This document shows, piece by piece, positions 1 through 7,836 of a DNA stretch of 64,000 nucleotides. A program made the translations under genes and the position numbers. Numbering within the stretch: position 1 is the stretch's first letter; each line of letters starts with the position of its first letter. Source of the stretch: Streptomyces fradiae ATCC 10745 = DSM 40063 (GTDB taxonomy: Bacteria; Actinomycetota; Actinomycetes; Streptomycetales; Streptomycetaceae); the NCBI RefSeq assembly GCF_008704425.1, contig NZ_CP023696.1:1908501-1972500 (forward strand). Reading direction: 5' to 3'. The notes under the pieces were generated by a model. It was not told the origin of the DNA. It saw only the letters and a program-made list of their open reading frames with translations, and did not search any database.

Positions 1-65
1 TTGGCCGGTGCGGGCTCGGGATCGGGGCTCTGTGGCGCCTTGCGGATGGCGGTCTGACCAGTCAT
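1..65 (-). CDS. N-terminus of a divergent gene, probably MFS exporter (cut by window edge)
   Basis: The minus strand opens at an ATG at position 65 and reads 21 codons (beginning MTGQTAIRKAP, then a Pro/Asp-rich stretch) to the window edge without a stop. A short polar, Pro-rich N-terminal tail like this is common in DHA2-type drug exporters of Streptomyces. A divergent partner of a TetR regulator across a palindrome is often such an exporter. The open frame and start are seen; the identity is inference from context and from a 21-residue stretch. Confidence 0.5.
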   Translation of the reverse strand, partial: MTGQTAIRKAPQSPDPEPAPA

Positions 66-79
66 ACCGGTGAGGCTAA

Positions 80-94
80 TGTCAGCCACTGACA
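80..94. promoter_or_regulatory. Palindromic operator, probable TetR-type autoregulation site
   Basis: TGTCAG-CCA-CTGACA is a perfect inverted repeat with 6-bp arms and a 3-bp centre. It lies between the divergent start at 65 and the TetR gene, next to the TTGACA box at 96-101. A site here could control both directions. Binding by the adjacent TetR protein is inferred from position. Confidence 0.55.
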
Positions 95-95
95 A

Positions 96-124
96 TTGAC
101 AAAGCTTTTCAGACGCCGGTATCT
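96..124 (+). promoter_or_regulatory. Promoter of the TetR gene
   Basis: TTGACA (96-101) and GTATCT (119-124) are separated by 17 bp. The -35 box is consensus and the -10 is weak. Predicted initiation near 131 leaves a leader of about 50 nt before the GTG at 182. The palindrome at 80-94 abuts the -35 box, which fits repression. Confidence 0.45.
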
Positions 125-181
125 GCCACGCGGCTCACATCCTTGACCGGGCCGGTGACGAGCGGGAAACGAGGACATGAA

Positions 182-886
182 GTGACGGTTGGGCGGTCGG
201 CCGGTGCGGAGAACCCCTCCGGGCTGCGCGAACGCAAGAAGCGGCGCACCCGTGCCGCTCTGCTGCGCACCGCGCTGGAGTCCTTCATCACCAAGGGGTA
301 CGAGGAGACGACCGTCGACGAGATCGCCGACGCCGTCGAGGTGTCGCAGCGGACCTTCTTCCGCTACTTCGCCAGCAAGGAGGACGCCGCCTTCGCGCTC
401 CAGCAGATGATGGAGCGGCGGTTCGTGGAGGCGCTGCGCGCCCGGCCCGCCGAGGAAGGGCCCTTCGACGCCCTGCGCAACTCCGTCCTGGGCACCTGGG
501 ACGCGATCGGCGAGGCCATCACCGAGATCGTCCCCGCCGACGTCCATCTGAGGATGCTCCAGGTGATCGAGTCCACACCGACCCTGCTCGCGGCCCACCT
601 GCGGCGCTCCCTCGACGTGGAGGAGTACGTCGCCCGGCTGATCGCCGCGCGCGAGGGCCTCGACGTGGACGCCGACCCCCGGCCGCGCGTCGCCGTCGCC
701 TGCTTCGGCGGCGTCATGCGCGTCGCCGGTCAGCTCTGGGTCCGGGGCGACGACCCGAGCCTCCGCGCCCTGCGGAGCCTTACCGTCGCCCACCTGGACC
801 ACCTCGCCCCGGCGCTCGCGATGGATTGGCGTGGAACCGCCGCCTCGCCGACAGCCCGCGACCCGCAGGGCGGAGACGCGGCGTAG
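182..886 (+). CDS. TetR family transcriptional regulator
   Basis: A 234-residue one-component repressor. A basic stretch (RERKKRRTRAALL) leads into a classic TetR helix-turn-helix at about residues 20-65, with the recognition signature VSQRTFFRYFASKED. The rest is an all-helical ligand-binding/dimerisation domain of ordinary length, with Trp and Cys residues but no diagnostic ligand motif. I chose the GTG at 182 because CGAGGAC sits about 7 nt upstream; in-frame TTG at 143 and GTG at 155 have no comparable ribosome-binding site. The probable targets are its own promoter and the divergent gene that leaves the window on the left. Confidence 0.9.
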   Translation: MTVGRSAGAENPSGLRERKKRRTRAALLRTALESFITKGYEETTVDEIADAVEVSQRTFFRYFASKEDAAFALQQMMERRFVEALRARPAEEGPFDALRNSVLGTWDAIGEAITEIVPADVHLRMLQVIESTPTLLAAHLRRSLDVEEYVARLIAAREGLDVDADPRPRVAVACFGGVMRVAGQLWVRGDDPSLRALRSLTVAHLDHLAPALAMDWRGTAASPTARDPQGGDAA

Positions 887-969
887 CCGGCGGCCGTTCC
901 CCGGGCACCGCTCTGTGATCCCACCCGGCCGACCGGCCGGCCATGCTCCCCCTCCGCACCCGCCAAACC

Positions 970-983
970 GTGATGTGCGTCAC
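970..983. promoter_or_regulatory. Crp-like binding site upstream of the first hydrolase
   Basis: GTGATGTGCGTCAC matches the pattern GTG-N6-GNCAC reported for Streptomyces Crp, inside a CGTGA...TCACG dyad (969-984). It lies about 30 bp upstream of a TAGGGT -10 box (1013-1018), so about 48 bp before the predicted start of transcription. The match is seen in the sequence; Crp binding is inferred. Confidence 0.45.
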
Positions 984-1026
984 GCCTGCCGCCGGTCGGC
1001 GTCGACGTCTCCTAGGGTGTCTCGTA

Positions 1027-2241
1027 GTGACTCCCTCCATCGCCCCCTCCTCGCTCACCGTCTGGCGCACCCTGCTCGCCCTCTCGGTGATCTTCGTTCT
1101 CCTCGCCACATCCGGCTGGACGGGACCGCCCCGCGCGCGTGCCGCGTCGCCCGACGCGTGGGAGGCGGCGAGGGCGGCATGGCAGGCCGTTCGGGTCGAC
1201 GGCCGCACACCACCCGATCCGCTGTCGCCGCCGGCGGCCGTGGCGGCGTTCTTCGCCGCGCTCCGCCCGGCGCAACGGGCTCGGCTCGCCCGGCAGCACC
1301 CGCTGGTGGTCGGCAACCTGAACGGCGCGCCCGTCGACCTGCGCTACCAGGCCAACCGGCGGACGCTCCGGCGGGCACTCGCCACCGAGCGCGCCCGCGT
1401 CGCCGATCCCCGGCTTTCCCCGGACGGGCGCCGGGAGGCGGCGCGCCGGGTGCACCGGTTCACCTCCCTGATCTCCACCGAGCGCCAGGTCCTCGCCTTC
1501 GACCCGGAGGGGCGGGGCCGGGTCGCGGAGGTGCTCGGCGACCTGGAGCGCGCCGAGCGGGTCTCGGTCGTCGTGCCGGGCGTCGACACCCACCTGCTCA
1601 CCTACCAGAGGACGGCCCGCCGCTACACGGCGCCGTACGGCATGGCGGAGGCCCTGTACGCCGCCGAGCGGGAGGCGGAGCCGGAGGTGCGGACCGCCGT
1701 CATCGCGTGGGCCGACTACACCGCTCCGACCGGTGTCGGCGTGGACGCGGTGACCGGGCGGCTCGCCGCGGAGGGGTCGGTGCGGCTGGCCTCCCTGGTG
1801 GACGCGCTGCCCGGCACCTCCCGCGTCACGCTGTTCTGCCACAGCTACGGCTCCGTGGTCTGCGGACTCGCCGCACGCCGCCTCCCCCCTCGGGTCGCGG
1901 ACATCGCCGTCGCCGGCAGTCCCGGCATGCGGGCGCAGACCGCGGCGGCGCTCGGCACGCGCGCGCGGGTGTGGGCGATGCGGGACGACGAGGACTGGAT
2001 CGCCGACGTGCCGCACCTGGACGTCGGCGGGCTGGGGCACGGCGCCGACCCGGTCGAGCCCGAGTTCGGGGCGCGGCTGCTTTCGGCCGACGGCGTGGCG
2101 GGCCACGGCGGGTACTTCGTGCCGGGCACGGAGAGCCTGCGGAACTTCGCGGTGATAGGCGTGGGCTCGTACGGCGACGTGCGCTGCGCCGGTGCGGCGG
2201 ACGCCTGCCGGAGCGGAATCCACGGCGCGACGCCGGTCTGA
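1027..2241 (+). CDS. Secreted alpha/beta hydrolase, DUF1023 type (copy 1)
   Basis: A 404-residue protein. From the GTG at 1027 it begins with a hydrophobic signal segment (about residues 9-30, LLALSVIFVLLATSG) and an Ala-rich cleavage region (RARA). The mature part has the DUF1023 alpha/beta-hydrolase core. The nucleophile elbow is FCHSYGSVVCG (Ser in HSYG), and VVVPGVDTHL and AVIAWADYTAP blocks precede it. TAGGGT at 1013-1018 places transcription at or just before 1027, so the mRNA is leaderless; a longer in-frame start at 943 would lie upstream of this promoter. A second copy with the same blocks lies at 5615-6646. The fold assignment is firm; the substrate is unknown. Confidence 0.85.
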   Translation: MTPSIAPSSLTVWRTLLALSVIFVLLATSGWTGPPRARAASPDAWEAARAAWQAVRVDGRTPPDPLSPPAAVAAFFAALRPAQRARLARQHPLVVGNLNGAPVDLRYQANRRTLRRALATERARVADPRLSPDGRREAARRVHRFTSLISTERQVLAFDPEGRGRVAEVLGDLERAERVSVVVPGVDTHLLTYQRTARRYTAPYGMAEALYAAEREAEPEVRTAVIAWADYTAPTGVGVDAVTGRLAAEGSVRLASLVDALPGTSRVTLFCHSYGSVVCGLAARRLPPRVADIAVAGSPGMRAQTAAALGTRARVWAMRDDEDWIADVPHLDVGGLGHGADPVEPEFGARLLSADGVAGHGGYFVPGTESLRNFAVIGVGSYGDVRCAGAADACRSGIHGATPV

Positions 2242-2327
2242 CCCGCTGAGAAGTCGGGCAGCGCAGTCCGTTTCCGCTTGTCTTCCGGGGGGCGACGCGC
2301 GGACGCCCGCCGCATACGATGAGGCAC

Positions 2328-3188
2328 ATGGGTGATGTGCTGGCCGGAATTCATGCCACCTGGGAGTTCGAAACCGACGCCGTGCTCATCCGCTTCGAAC
2401 GGGGGATCCGTGCGCCGAAGCTGTTCCAGGCGCTGCGCGAAAGACGCGTCCCGCACGAGGCGCTGGCATCGGTGACCCTCTCCCCGGGCAAGCGGGGCAC
2501 GGTCGTGCTGCACGCCGTGCCGCGTCCCGGCGCCGACCCTCTGATGGCCGTGGCGGACGGCCAGTTGAAGGAGGGCTGCGACCCGTACCGGCTGGTGCTG
2601 CCGGCCGATCGGGAGACGCTCGCCGAGTACTACGCGGACGAGTTGCGCGCGTGTCTCGGACCGGGGCGCGATGAGCCCGCCGAGCGGTTCCTGGTGGCCG
2701 CGCCGAAGCCGCCGCTGCAATTCAAGGCGTACGACGGCAAGGCGTCCTTCGATGGCCAGAATGTGTCCTTCCGCTGGTTCTGGACGGGTGCCTCGTCCGC
2801 CAAGTGGAAGGCCGGCGACCAGTCGTTCGCGGTGAGTGCGCTGAGCGGCGTCGAGTGGCGCTCGCCCGACGTGCTCGACGGGTGTCTGCGGCTGGTACGG
2901 CGCGACGGCGGGCCGGGCCCCGTCCCGCCGGACCAGGACCCGGCGGCGGTCCTGTTCGGCCTGGGTTACGGCCCCGTCCACGAGTCGCTGCCGTTCGCCG
3001 CCTCGGTCCTGCAGGCGGTACGGGACGCCGATCGCGCGGCGCCCGTGCCGGTGCCCGTGGGGGCGGGGCGGCGCGACCCGGCCGACATCGCGGAGCGGAT
3101 CAGGCACCTCGGCGACCTGCACCGGGCGGGCCTGGTGACGGATGAGGAGTTCACCGCGAAGAAGGCGGAACTGCTCGCCGAGCTGTGA
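2328..3188 (+). CDS. DUF4429 domain protein with C-terminal SHOCT motif
   Basis: A 286-residue cytoplasmic protein. The N-terminal half begins MGDVLAGIHATWEFE, has repeated beta-rich segments and fits DUF4429. A second related segment around residues 120-230 has FDGQNVSF followed by SALSGVEWR. The last 35 residues (ERIRHLGDLHRAGLVTDEE, ending KKAELLAEL) form a SHOCT domain, a short module usually found at C-termini and thought to mediate oligomerisation. TACGAT at 2315-2320 is a -10 box and the ATG at 2328 would start a leaderless message; an ATG at 2319 overlaps that box. No enzymatic motif is visible. Confidence 0.8.
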   Translation: MGDVLAGIHATWEFETDAVLIRFERGIRAPKLFQALRERRVPHEALASVTLSPGKRGTVVLHAVPRPGADPLMAVADGQLKEGCDPYRLVLPADRETLAEYYADELRACLGPGRDEPAERFLVAAPKPPLQFKAYDGKASFDGQNVSFRWFWTGASSAKWKAGDQSFAVSALSGVEWRSPDVLDGCLRLVRRDGGPGPVPPDQDPAAVLFGLGYGPVHESLPFAASVLQAVRDADRAAPVPVPVGAGRRDPADIAERIRHLGDLHRAGLVTDEEFTAKKAELLAEL

Positions 3189-3211
3189 GGGCGGGGAACG
3201 GACCTGCCGCA

Positions 3212-3237
3212 CCGCCTCATACCGGGGTATGAGGCGG
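3212..3237. promoter_or_regulatory. Long palindrome upstream of the histidine kinase gene
   Basis: CCGCCTCATACC-GG-GGTATGAGGCGG has perfect 12-bp arms around a 2-bp centre. A partial copy (CTCC-CT-GGTATGAC) follows at 3246-3259, directly before the TAGGCT -10 box (3281-3286). The TACC-NN-GGTA core also occurs at 5499-5508. NarL-type regulators commonly bind such dyads in their own promoters, so this is a candidate site for the response regulator at 4711. The palindrome could also act as a terminator stem for the preceding gene, but it has no U-tract. Confidence 0.55.
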
Positions 3238-3295
3238 CGAACTGGCTCCCTGGTATGACGCCGGGGCGAGGGGGCGTGCCTAGGCTGGCAGGACC

Positions 3296-4690
3296 ATGAG
3301 CAGCCTTCCCCCTCCCCCCGTCCCTCCGGGTGAACGGCCCGGCCCGCCTCGGGAGGAGCCGTTCCCGTTCCCGCCCCGCCCCTGGGGCTCCCCCGCACGG
3401 GAGACCGCCGCACACCGTGCGCGGCGCCTCGTGGGGGAGGCGGCGCGCGCGCTCAGCACCGCACTGTCGACACCCACGGAGCCGGGGGCGGCACTCCTCG
3501 GCCAGGCCGCTTCCCGATGGGTGCGGCTCGTGCCGCACGTGGTGGCGCTGGCACTGGTCGCGTCTCTGCTGCCGGTCACGGTCGTGGTGCTCGTCGGCGA
3601 CTACGGGGTGAACGGCGGCATCGCCGGACTGCTGGCCACCGCCCAGACCGCCCCGCTGTTCATGGCGGTGTCACGGCCGCTCCAGGCATGGTGGGTGGTC
3701 TTCGCCGCCGATGTCCTGGGGGCCGTGGTGATGATGAGCGGGGCCGCCGCCGAGGGCCGGCCGTGGCCGTGGACGCCGATGGTCGTCGTCGGCTACCTGG
3801 GACTGATGCTCGGCGTGGGGCTGCGCGAGCAGCGGCGCACGCTGGTGAGTGTCTGGCTGGTGACCGGCGCGGCCGGTTTCGTTCTGGAGCTGTTCGGCGG
3901 CCAGGCCGGGGGCAACGCCGTCCACCTGCTGCTGTTCGTGCTGAGCGGGGTCGTCCTGCTGATAACCGGCATGCTCCGGGAGCGCGGTGACGCGCAGCGG
4001 CGGCTCGTGGAGCAGGAGACCATCAGCGAGGCCGAACGGTCACGGCGGACCCTGCTGGAGGAGCGGGCCCGCATCGCCCGCGAGTTGCACGACGTGGTCG
4101 CCCACCACATGTCGGTCATCACCGTGCAGGCCGACTCGGCGCCCTACCGGATCGACGGGCTGCCGGAGGCCGCGCGGGAGGAGTTCGCGTCCATGGCCGC
4201 GTCCGCACGGGAGTCCTTGACGGAGATGCGGCGGATGCTGTCGGTCCTGCGCAGTGAGAACGCGGAGGGCGAGCGGGCACCTCAGCCCGGCGTCGACCGG
4301 GTGCCGCAGCTCGTCGAGGCGACGATACGGGCGGGCCTGCCGGTGGAGCTGTCGCTCGCGGCCGACCTGGGCACGGTTCCACAGGCCGTGGACCTGTCGG
4401 CGTACCGGATCGTCCAGGAGGGACTGGCCAACGTGGTGCGCCACGCCCCGGGAGCCCGGACGCGGGTGTCCGTGTCCCGCTCGCCCAATCTGGAGTGGCT
4501 GATCGTCCTGGTCGTCAACGGGCCTCCGGCAAAGCCCACTGCGCCGCTGGAGACCTCCGGGACGGGACACGGTCTGGTCGGTATGCGCGAGCGCGTACGG
4601 TTGACCGGCGGGATGCTCGACACGGGGCCGCTGCCCGACGGCGGCTTCCGGGTGGCGGCGCGGCTGCCCCTGTTCGCTCGGCTTCCCTGA
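3296..4690 (+). CDS. Sensor histidine kinase, NarL/DesK (HisKA_3) class
   Basis: A 464-residue membrane sensor kinase. A Pro-rich cytoplasmic N-terminus is followed by about five to six hydrophobic segments (residues about 75-225). A coiled linker (EQETISEAERSRRTLLEERA) leads to the HisKA_3 dimerisation helix with the phospho-acceptor His in IARELHDVVAHH (about residue 264). The HATPase_c part has an N-box in IVQEGLANVVRHA and a G-box in GTGHGLVGMRERV. It autophosphorylates and passes the phosphate to the NarL-type regulator 20 nt downstream. TAGGCT at 3281-3286 gives a very short leader. No periplasmic sensor domain is obvious, so the signal may be perceived within the membrane. Confidence 0.92.
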   Translation: MSSLPPPPVPPGERPGPPREEPFPFPPRPWGSPARETAAHRARRLVGEAARALSTALSTPTEPGAALLGQAASRWVRLVPHVVALALVASLLPVTVVVLVGDYGVNGGIAGLLATAQTAPLFMAVSRPLQAWWVVFAADVLGAVVMMSGAAAEGRPWPWTPMVVVGYLGLMLGVGLREQRRTLVSVWLVTGAAGFVLELFGGQAGGNAVHLLLFVLSGVVLLITGMLRERGDAQRRLVEQETISEAERSRRTLLEERARIARELHDVVAHHMSVITVQADSAPYRIDGLPEAAREEFASMAASARESLTEMRRMLSVLRSENAEGERAPQPGVDRVPQLVEATIRAGLPVELSLAADLGTVPQAVDLSAYRIVQEGLANVVRHAPGARTRVSVSRSPNLEWLIVLVVNGPPAKPTAPLETSGTGHGLVGMRERVRLTGGMLDTGPLPDGGFRVAARLPLFARLP

Positions 4691-4710
4691 CCGTCGAGAA
4701 GGGGGACCTC

Positions 4711-5391
4711 GTGACCATCCGCGTGATCATCGTGGACGACCAGGCCATGGTGCGGGCGGGTTTCGCCGCACTGCTGTCGGCGCAGTCCGACATCGACGTG
4801 GTGGGTGAGGCACCCGACGGGCGGGCGGGCGTCGAGGTCGGCCGGTCCGCACACCCCGACGTGGTCCTGATGGACGTGCGCATGCCCGAGATGGACGGGC
4901 TCGCGGCGGCGCGCGAGCTGCTGAACCCACCGCCCGGTGTGACGCACCGGCCGAAGGTCCTGATGCTGACGACGTTCGACGTGGACGACTACGTGTACGA
5001 GGCGCTGCGCGCCGGGGCGTCGGGTTTCCTCCTCAAGGACGCCCCGCCGGCGGACCTGATCGCCGCGGTGCGGGTGGTGGCGGGCGGTGAGGCGCTGCTC
5101 GCGCCGTCGGTCACACGCCGGCTCATCGAGGACTTCGCCGCCCAGCGGCCCGCGCCGCGCCGGGAGCGTTCGGTGCGGCTCAACGGGCTGACGCCGCGTG
5201 AGACGGAAGTGCTGGAGCTGGTCGCGCGGGGCCTGTCGAACCAGGAGATCGCCGCGCATCTGGTCCTCGCCGAGCAGACGGTGAAGACCCACATCGGTCG
5301 GGTTCTCGCCAAGCTGGGGCTGCGCGACCGGGCACAGGCCGTGGTCTTCGCCTACGAGTCCGGGCTCGTCACGCCCGGTGAGACCGTCTGA
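4711..5391 (+). CDS. NarL/FixJ-type response regulator
   Basis: A 226-residue regulator. The receiver domain (about 1-120) has the acidic pair VDD (9-10), phospho-acceptor Asp55 in LMDVRMPEMDG and conserved Lys in FLLKDAP. The C-terminal LuxR-type helix-turn-helix reads LTPRETEVLELVARGL and then NQEIAAHLVLAEQTVKTHIG. The GTG at 4711 follows AAGGGGGACC; longer in-frame starts lie inside the kinase gene. It is transcribed with the kinase. Likely targets are the dyads at 3212-3237 and 5498-5519, which would link the system to its own promoter and to the hydrolase/acyltransferase pair downstream. The targets are inferred from shared sequence only. Confidence 0.93.
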   Translation: MTIRVIIVDDQAMVRAGFAALLSAQSDIDVVGEAPDGRAGVEVGRSAHPDVVLMDVRMPEMDGLAAARELLNPPPGVTHRPKVLMLTTFDVDDYVYEALRAGASGFLLKDAPPADLIAAVRVVAGGEALLAPSVTRRLIEDFAAQRPAPRRERSVRLNGLTPRETEVLELVARGLSNQEIAAHLVLAEQTVKTHIGRVLAKLGLRDRAQAVVFAYESGLVTPGETV

Positions 5392-5497
5392 CCTCCGGCC
5401 CCTGGTCCTGTCGAGGCGGCCCGCCGTCCGCCGCGCGACGTTCCGCGACCTCGCACGCCCCTTTCCACCGGCGCGACGCGTCGTCGTAGGACACCCC

Positions 5498-5519
5498 CTA
5501 CCCAGGTATCACCCGGTAG
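5498..5519. promoter_or_regulatory. Candidate response-regulator site upstream of hydrolase copy 2
   Basis: CTACC-CA-GGTATCACCCGG, ending in GGTAG, contains the core TACC-CA-GGTA. This core and the following T match the centre of the dyad before the kinase (ATACC-GG-GGTAT). It lies about 95-115 bp before the start of the hydrolase gene; a TACCTT at 5560-5565 may be the -10 box. The shared core suggests control by the two-component system. Confidence 0.4.
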
Positions 5520-5614
5520 TTGGCTCCGCAGGGTGACGATCGTCCGGGTGCCGTCCTCCTACCTTCCTCTCCGTCACACCGCGTCACATCGCACAGGACG
5601 GAAGAGGGGGGCGC

Positions 5615-6646
5615 ATGCGCCGATACACGAGGACCGTGGTGGCCGCCGCACTGGCGGTCGGCATCGTCACCGGGACCACCGGCTGGGCGTCGGGGGGCGC
5701 CCGGCAGGCGGCGGCCGGTCCCCCGCCGGGAAGTTCGGCGTGGAGGGCCGACACATCGCTGGGGCGGCCACTGCCCGACCCGGTCGAAGCGGCACCGACC
5801 GAGGTGGCCGCGTTCTTCCGGAGCCTCGACGGGGTGCAGCGGCAGCGGCTGGCCCGCCGCCATCCCGGAGTGGTGGGGAACCTCGACGGGGCGCCGGTGT
5901 CGCTGCGGTACGAGGCGAACGCCCTGACCGTCTCCCGTGACGCCCGGTACGCACACCTGGCGGGGCGCCGTCTCCTCGCATTCGACCCCCGCGGCCGCGG
6001 TCTGGTCGCGGAGGTGTTCGGGGATCTGGAGCGCGGCCGCCATGTCGCCGTCGTGGTGCCGGGATCGGACATGGACGCCGGATCGTACGACCGGGCGCGT
6101 TCGCCGCACGGCACCACGGCCGGGATGGCGCGGCAGCTGCGGTCGGCGGCGGGGCGGGACACGGCGGTGATCGCCTGGGTCGGGTACACGACACCGGTCG
6201 GGGTGGGACTGGACGCGGCGACCGGCGGCCTCGCCGAGGCGGGCGCGGAGCGGCTGGCGCGCTTCACGGGTGGTCTCGCGGCGACGGGCACGGCCGCTCC
6301 CTCGGTGTTCTGCCACAGCTACGGATCGGTGGTGTGCGGGCTGGCCGCGGCCGAGATGAAGGCGAAGGACCTCGTGGTGTTCGGATCGCCCGGCATGCGC
6401 GCGGCGAACGCCGGAGAGCTGGGAACGGCCGCGCGGGTGTGGGCCGCGAAGGACCCGACCGACTGGATATCCAAGGTGCCGAACGTGGCCTTCCTCGGCC
6501 TCGGGCACGGCACGGACCCGGCGTCCGAGGCGTTCGGCGCCCGGCGGGTGCCGGCCGGGGACGCCCGCGGCCACGACGGCTACTTCGCATCCGGCACCAG
6601 TTCGCTGCGCGCCTTCGCCGCGATCGCCAGGGGGGAGACCGTATGA
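5615..6646 (+). CDS. Secreted alpha/beta hydrolase, DUF1023 type (copy 2)
   Basis: A 343-residue protein with a typical signal peptide (RR followed by VVAAALAVGIVTGTTGWA, cleavage near AAAG about residue 35). The mature part has the same blocks as the gene at 1027: ARRHPGVVGNLDGAPVSLRY, VVVPGSDMDAGSYDRA, and nucleophile elbow FCHSYGSVVCGLA. A conserved HGTDPASEAFGARR segment lies near the C-terminus and a GHDGYFASGTSSLR block may supply the catalytic His. Its stop overlaps the acyltransferase start by ATGA, so the two are translationally coupled. It is about 60 residues shorter than copy 1, lacking the segment between the two N-terminal conserved blocks. Substrate unknown. Confidence 0.87.
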   Translation: MRRYTRTVVAAALAVGIVTGTTGWASGGARQAAAGPPPGSSAWRADTSLGRPLPDPVEAAPTEVAAFFRSLDGVQRQRLARRHPGVVGNLDGAPVSLRYEANALTVSRDARYAHLAGRRLLAFDPRGRGLVAEVFGDLERGRHVAVVVPGSDMDAGSYDRARSPHGTTAGMARQLRSAAGRDTAVIAWVGYTTPVGVGLDAATGGLAEAGAERLARFTGGLAATGTAAPSVFCHSYGSVVCGLAAAEMKAKDLVVFGSPGMRAANAGELGTAARVWAAKDPTDWISKVPNVAFLGLGHGTDPASEAFGARRVPAGDARGHDGYFASGTSSLRAFAAIARGETV

Positions 6647-7836
6647 GGCTCGTCGAACGGATCGAGCGGCGCACGCCCGCACACCGCGACCGGGCCGTGG
6701 ACGGACTGCGCGCGCTGGCCCTCCTGGCCGTGCCGGTCGGGCACTGGATGCTCGGTGGGTTCACGCTGGACGGCGAGGGCGCCCTCCACAACGCCAGTCC
6801 GTTGTCGTCGTTCGGGTTCCTGGCGCCGGCGAGCTGGGTCCTGCAGATGCTCGGGATCTTCTTCCTGGTCGGCGGCTACGCCTCGGTGCTGTCCTACCGG
6901 CGCGGGCGCGGCGGTACCGGGGAGTGGCTGCGCGGCAGGGTCGTGCGGCTCGGGCGGCCCGTGCTGGGGGTGACGGCGGTGTGGGCCGCGCCGGCGACCG
7001 CCGGCTTCCTGGCGGGCATACCCGGCGACACGCTGCGGACGGGGGCGACGCTGGTGATCCAGCCGCTGTGGTTCGTCGGGGTGTACACGGTGGTCACCGC
7101 GCTCACCCCGTGGTGCGTGCGGGCGGCGGACGCCGTGGGTGTCTGGGCGGCGGCGGCGCTGCTCGGCTGGGTCGCCGTCGTGGACCTGCTGCGGTACGGG
7201 CCGTACGCCGACGCGGTGCCCTCCTGGCTGGGCCTGCTGAACGTGCTGCCGGGCTGGCTGTTCGCCTACCAGCTCGGGGTGGCGTGGGGGGAGCGGCGGG
7301 TCGGCCGGCGGGAGGCGTGGGCGCTCCTCGCGGGCGGAGCGGCCCTGTTCGCGGTGCTGCTGGCGGTGTTCGACTACCCGGCGTCGATGGTGGGCGTGCC
7401 CGGTGAGGCGCGAACCAACTCGCATCCGCCGTCGCTGCTGGTCCTGGCGCTGGCGTCCGCGCAGAGCGGCGCGGCGATCCTGTTGCGGGACCGGCTGGGG
7501 GCGCTGCTGCGCAGGCCCGCCCTGTGGGCGCCGGTGGTGGTGGTCAACCTGTCGGCGATGACGGTGCTGTGCTGGCACCAGACGGCGATGCTGGCCGCGG
7601 CGGTGCCCGCGTCGCTGACCGCCGGGGCGGTGCCGGGGCTGACGACGGCGCCGGACACCCTGGGCTGGATAGCGGCCCGGGCGGCGTGGCTGCCGGTGTT
7701 CGCGGTGCTGCTGGTCCTCATCGTCCGCTACGCGCGGGTCTTCGAGGCTCCGTGGACCGGGGCCACCAGGACGCGGCGCGCGGTGGCGGGCGTCCTGGCG
7801 GCCGGCTTCACGGCTTTCGCCCTCGGTCTGACGTGA
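6643..7836 (+). CDS. Membrane acyltransferase, acyltransferase family 3
   Basis: A 397-residue integral membrane protein with about ten hydrophobic segments. The start RDRAVDGLRALALLAVPVGH is the usual opening of acyltransferase-3 proteins, in which the DGLR-Arg and the His of GHW take part in O-acyl transfer. A second His-containing helix (TVLCWHQTAML) lies near residue 310. Such enzymes acylate sugars, lipids or natural products across the membrane. The ATG at 6643 overlaps the stop of the preceding hydrolase by 4 nt; a longer upstream reading frame is a shadow of the hydrolase. The coupling of acyltransferase with a secreted hydrolase suggests they act on the same envelope or exported molecule (inference). 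Confidence 0.85.
   Translation: MRLVERIERRTPAHRDRAVDGLRALALLAVPVGHWMLGGFTLDGEGALHNASPLSSFGFLAPASWVLQMLGIFFLVGGYASVLSYRRGRGGTGEWLRGRVVRLGRPVLGVTAVWAAPATAGFLAGIPGDTLRTGATLVIQPLWFVGVYTVVTALTPWCVRAADAVGVWAAAALLGWVAVVDLLRYGPYADAVPSWLGLLNVLPGWLFAYQLGVAWGERRVGRREAWALLAGGAALFAVLLAVFDYPASMVGVPGEARTNSHPPSLLVLALASAQSGAAILLRDRLGALLRRPALWAPVVVVNLSAMTVLCWHQTAMLAAAVPASLTAGAVPGLTTAPDTLGWIAARAAWLPVFAVLLVLIVRYARVFEAPWTGATRTRRAVAGVLAAGFTAFALGLT

Noticed and set aside
3212..3237. Palindrome as terminator of the DUF4429 gene only
   Set aside because: The two partial copies near the kinase and hydrolase promoters make an operator more likely, though a double role is possible.
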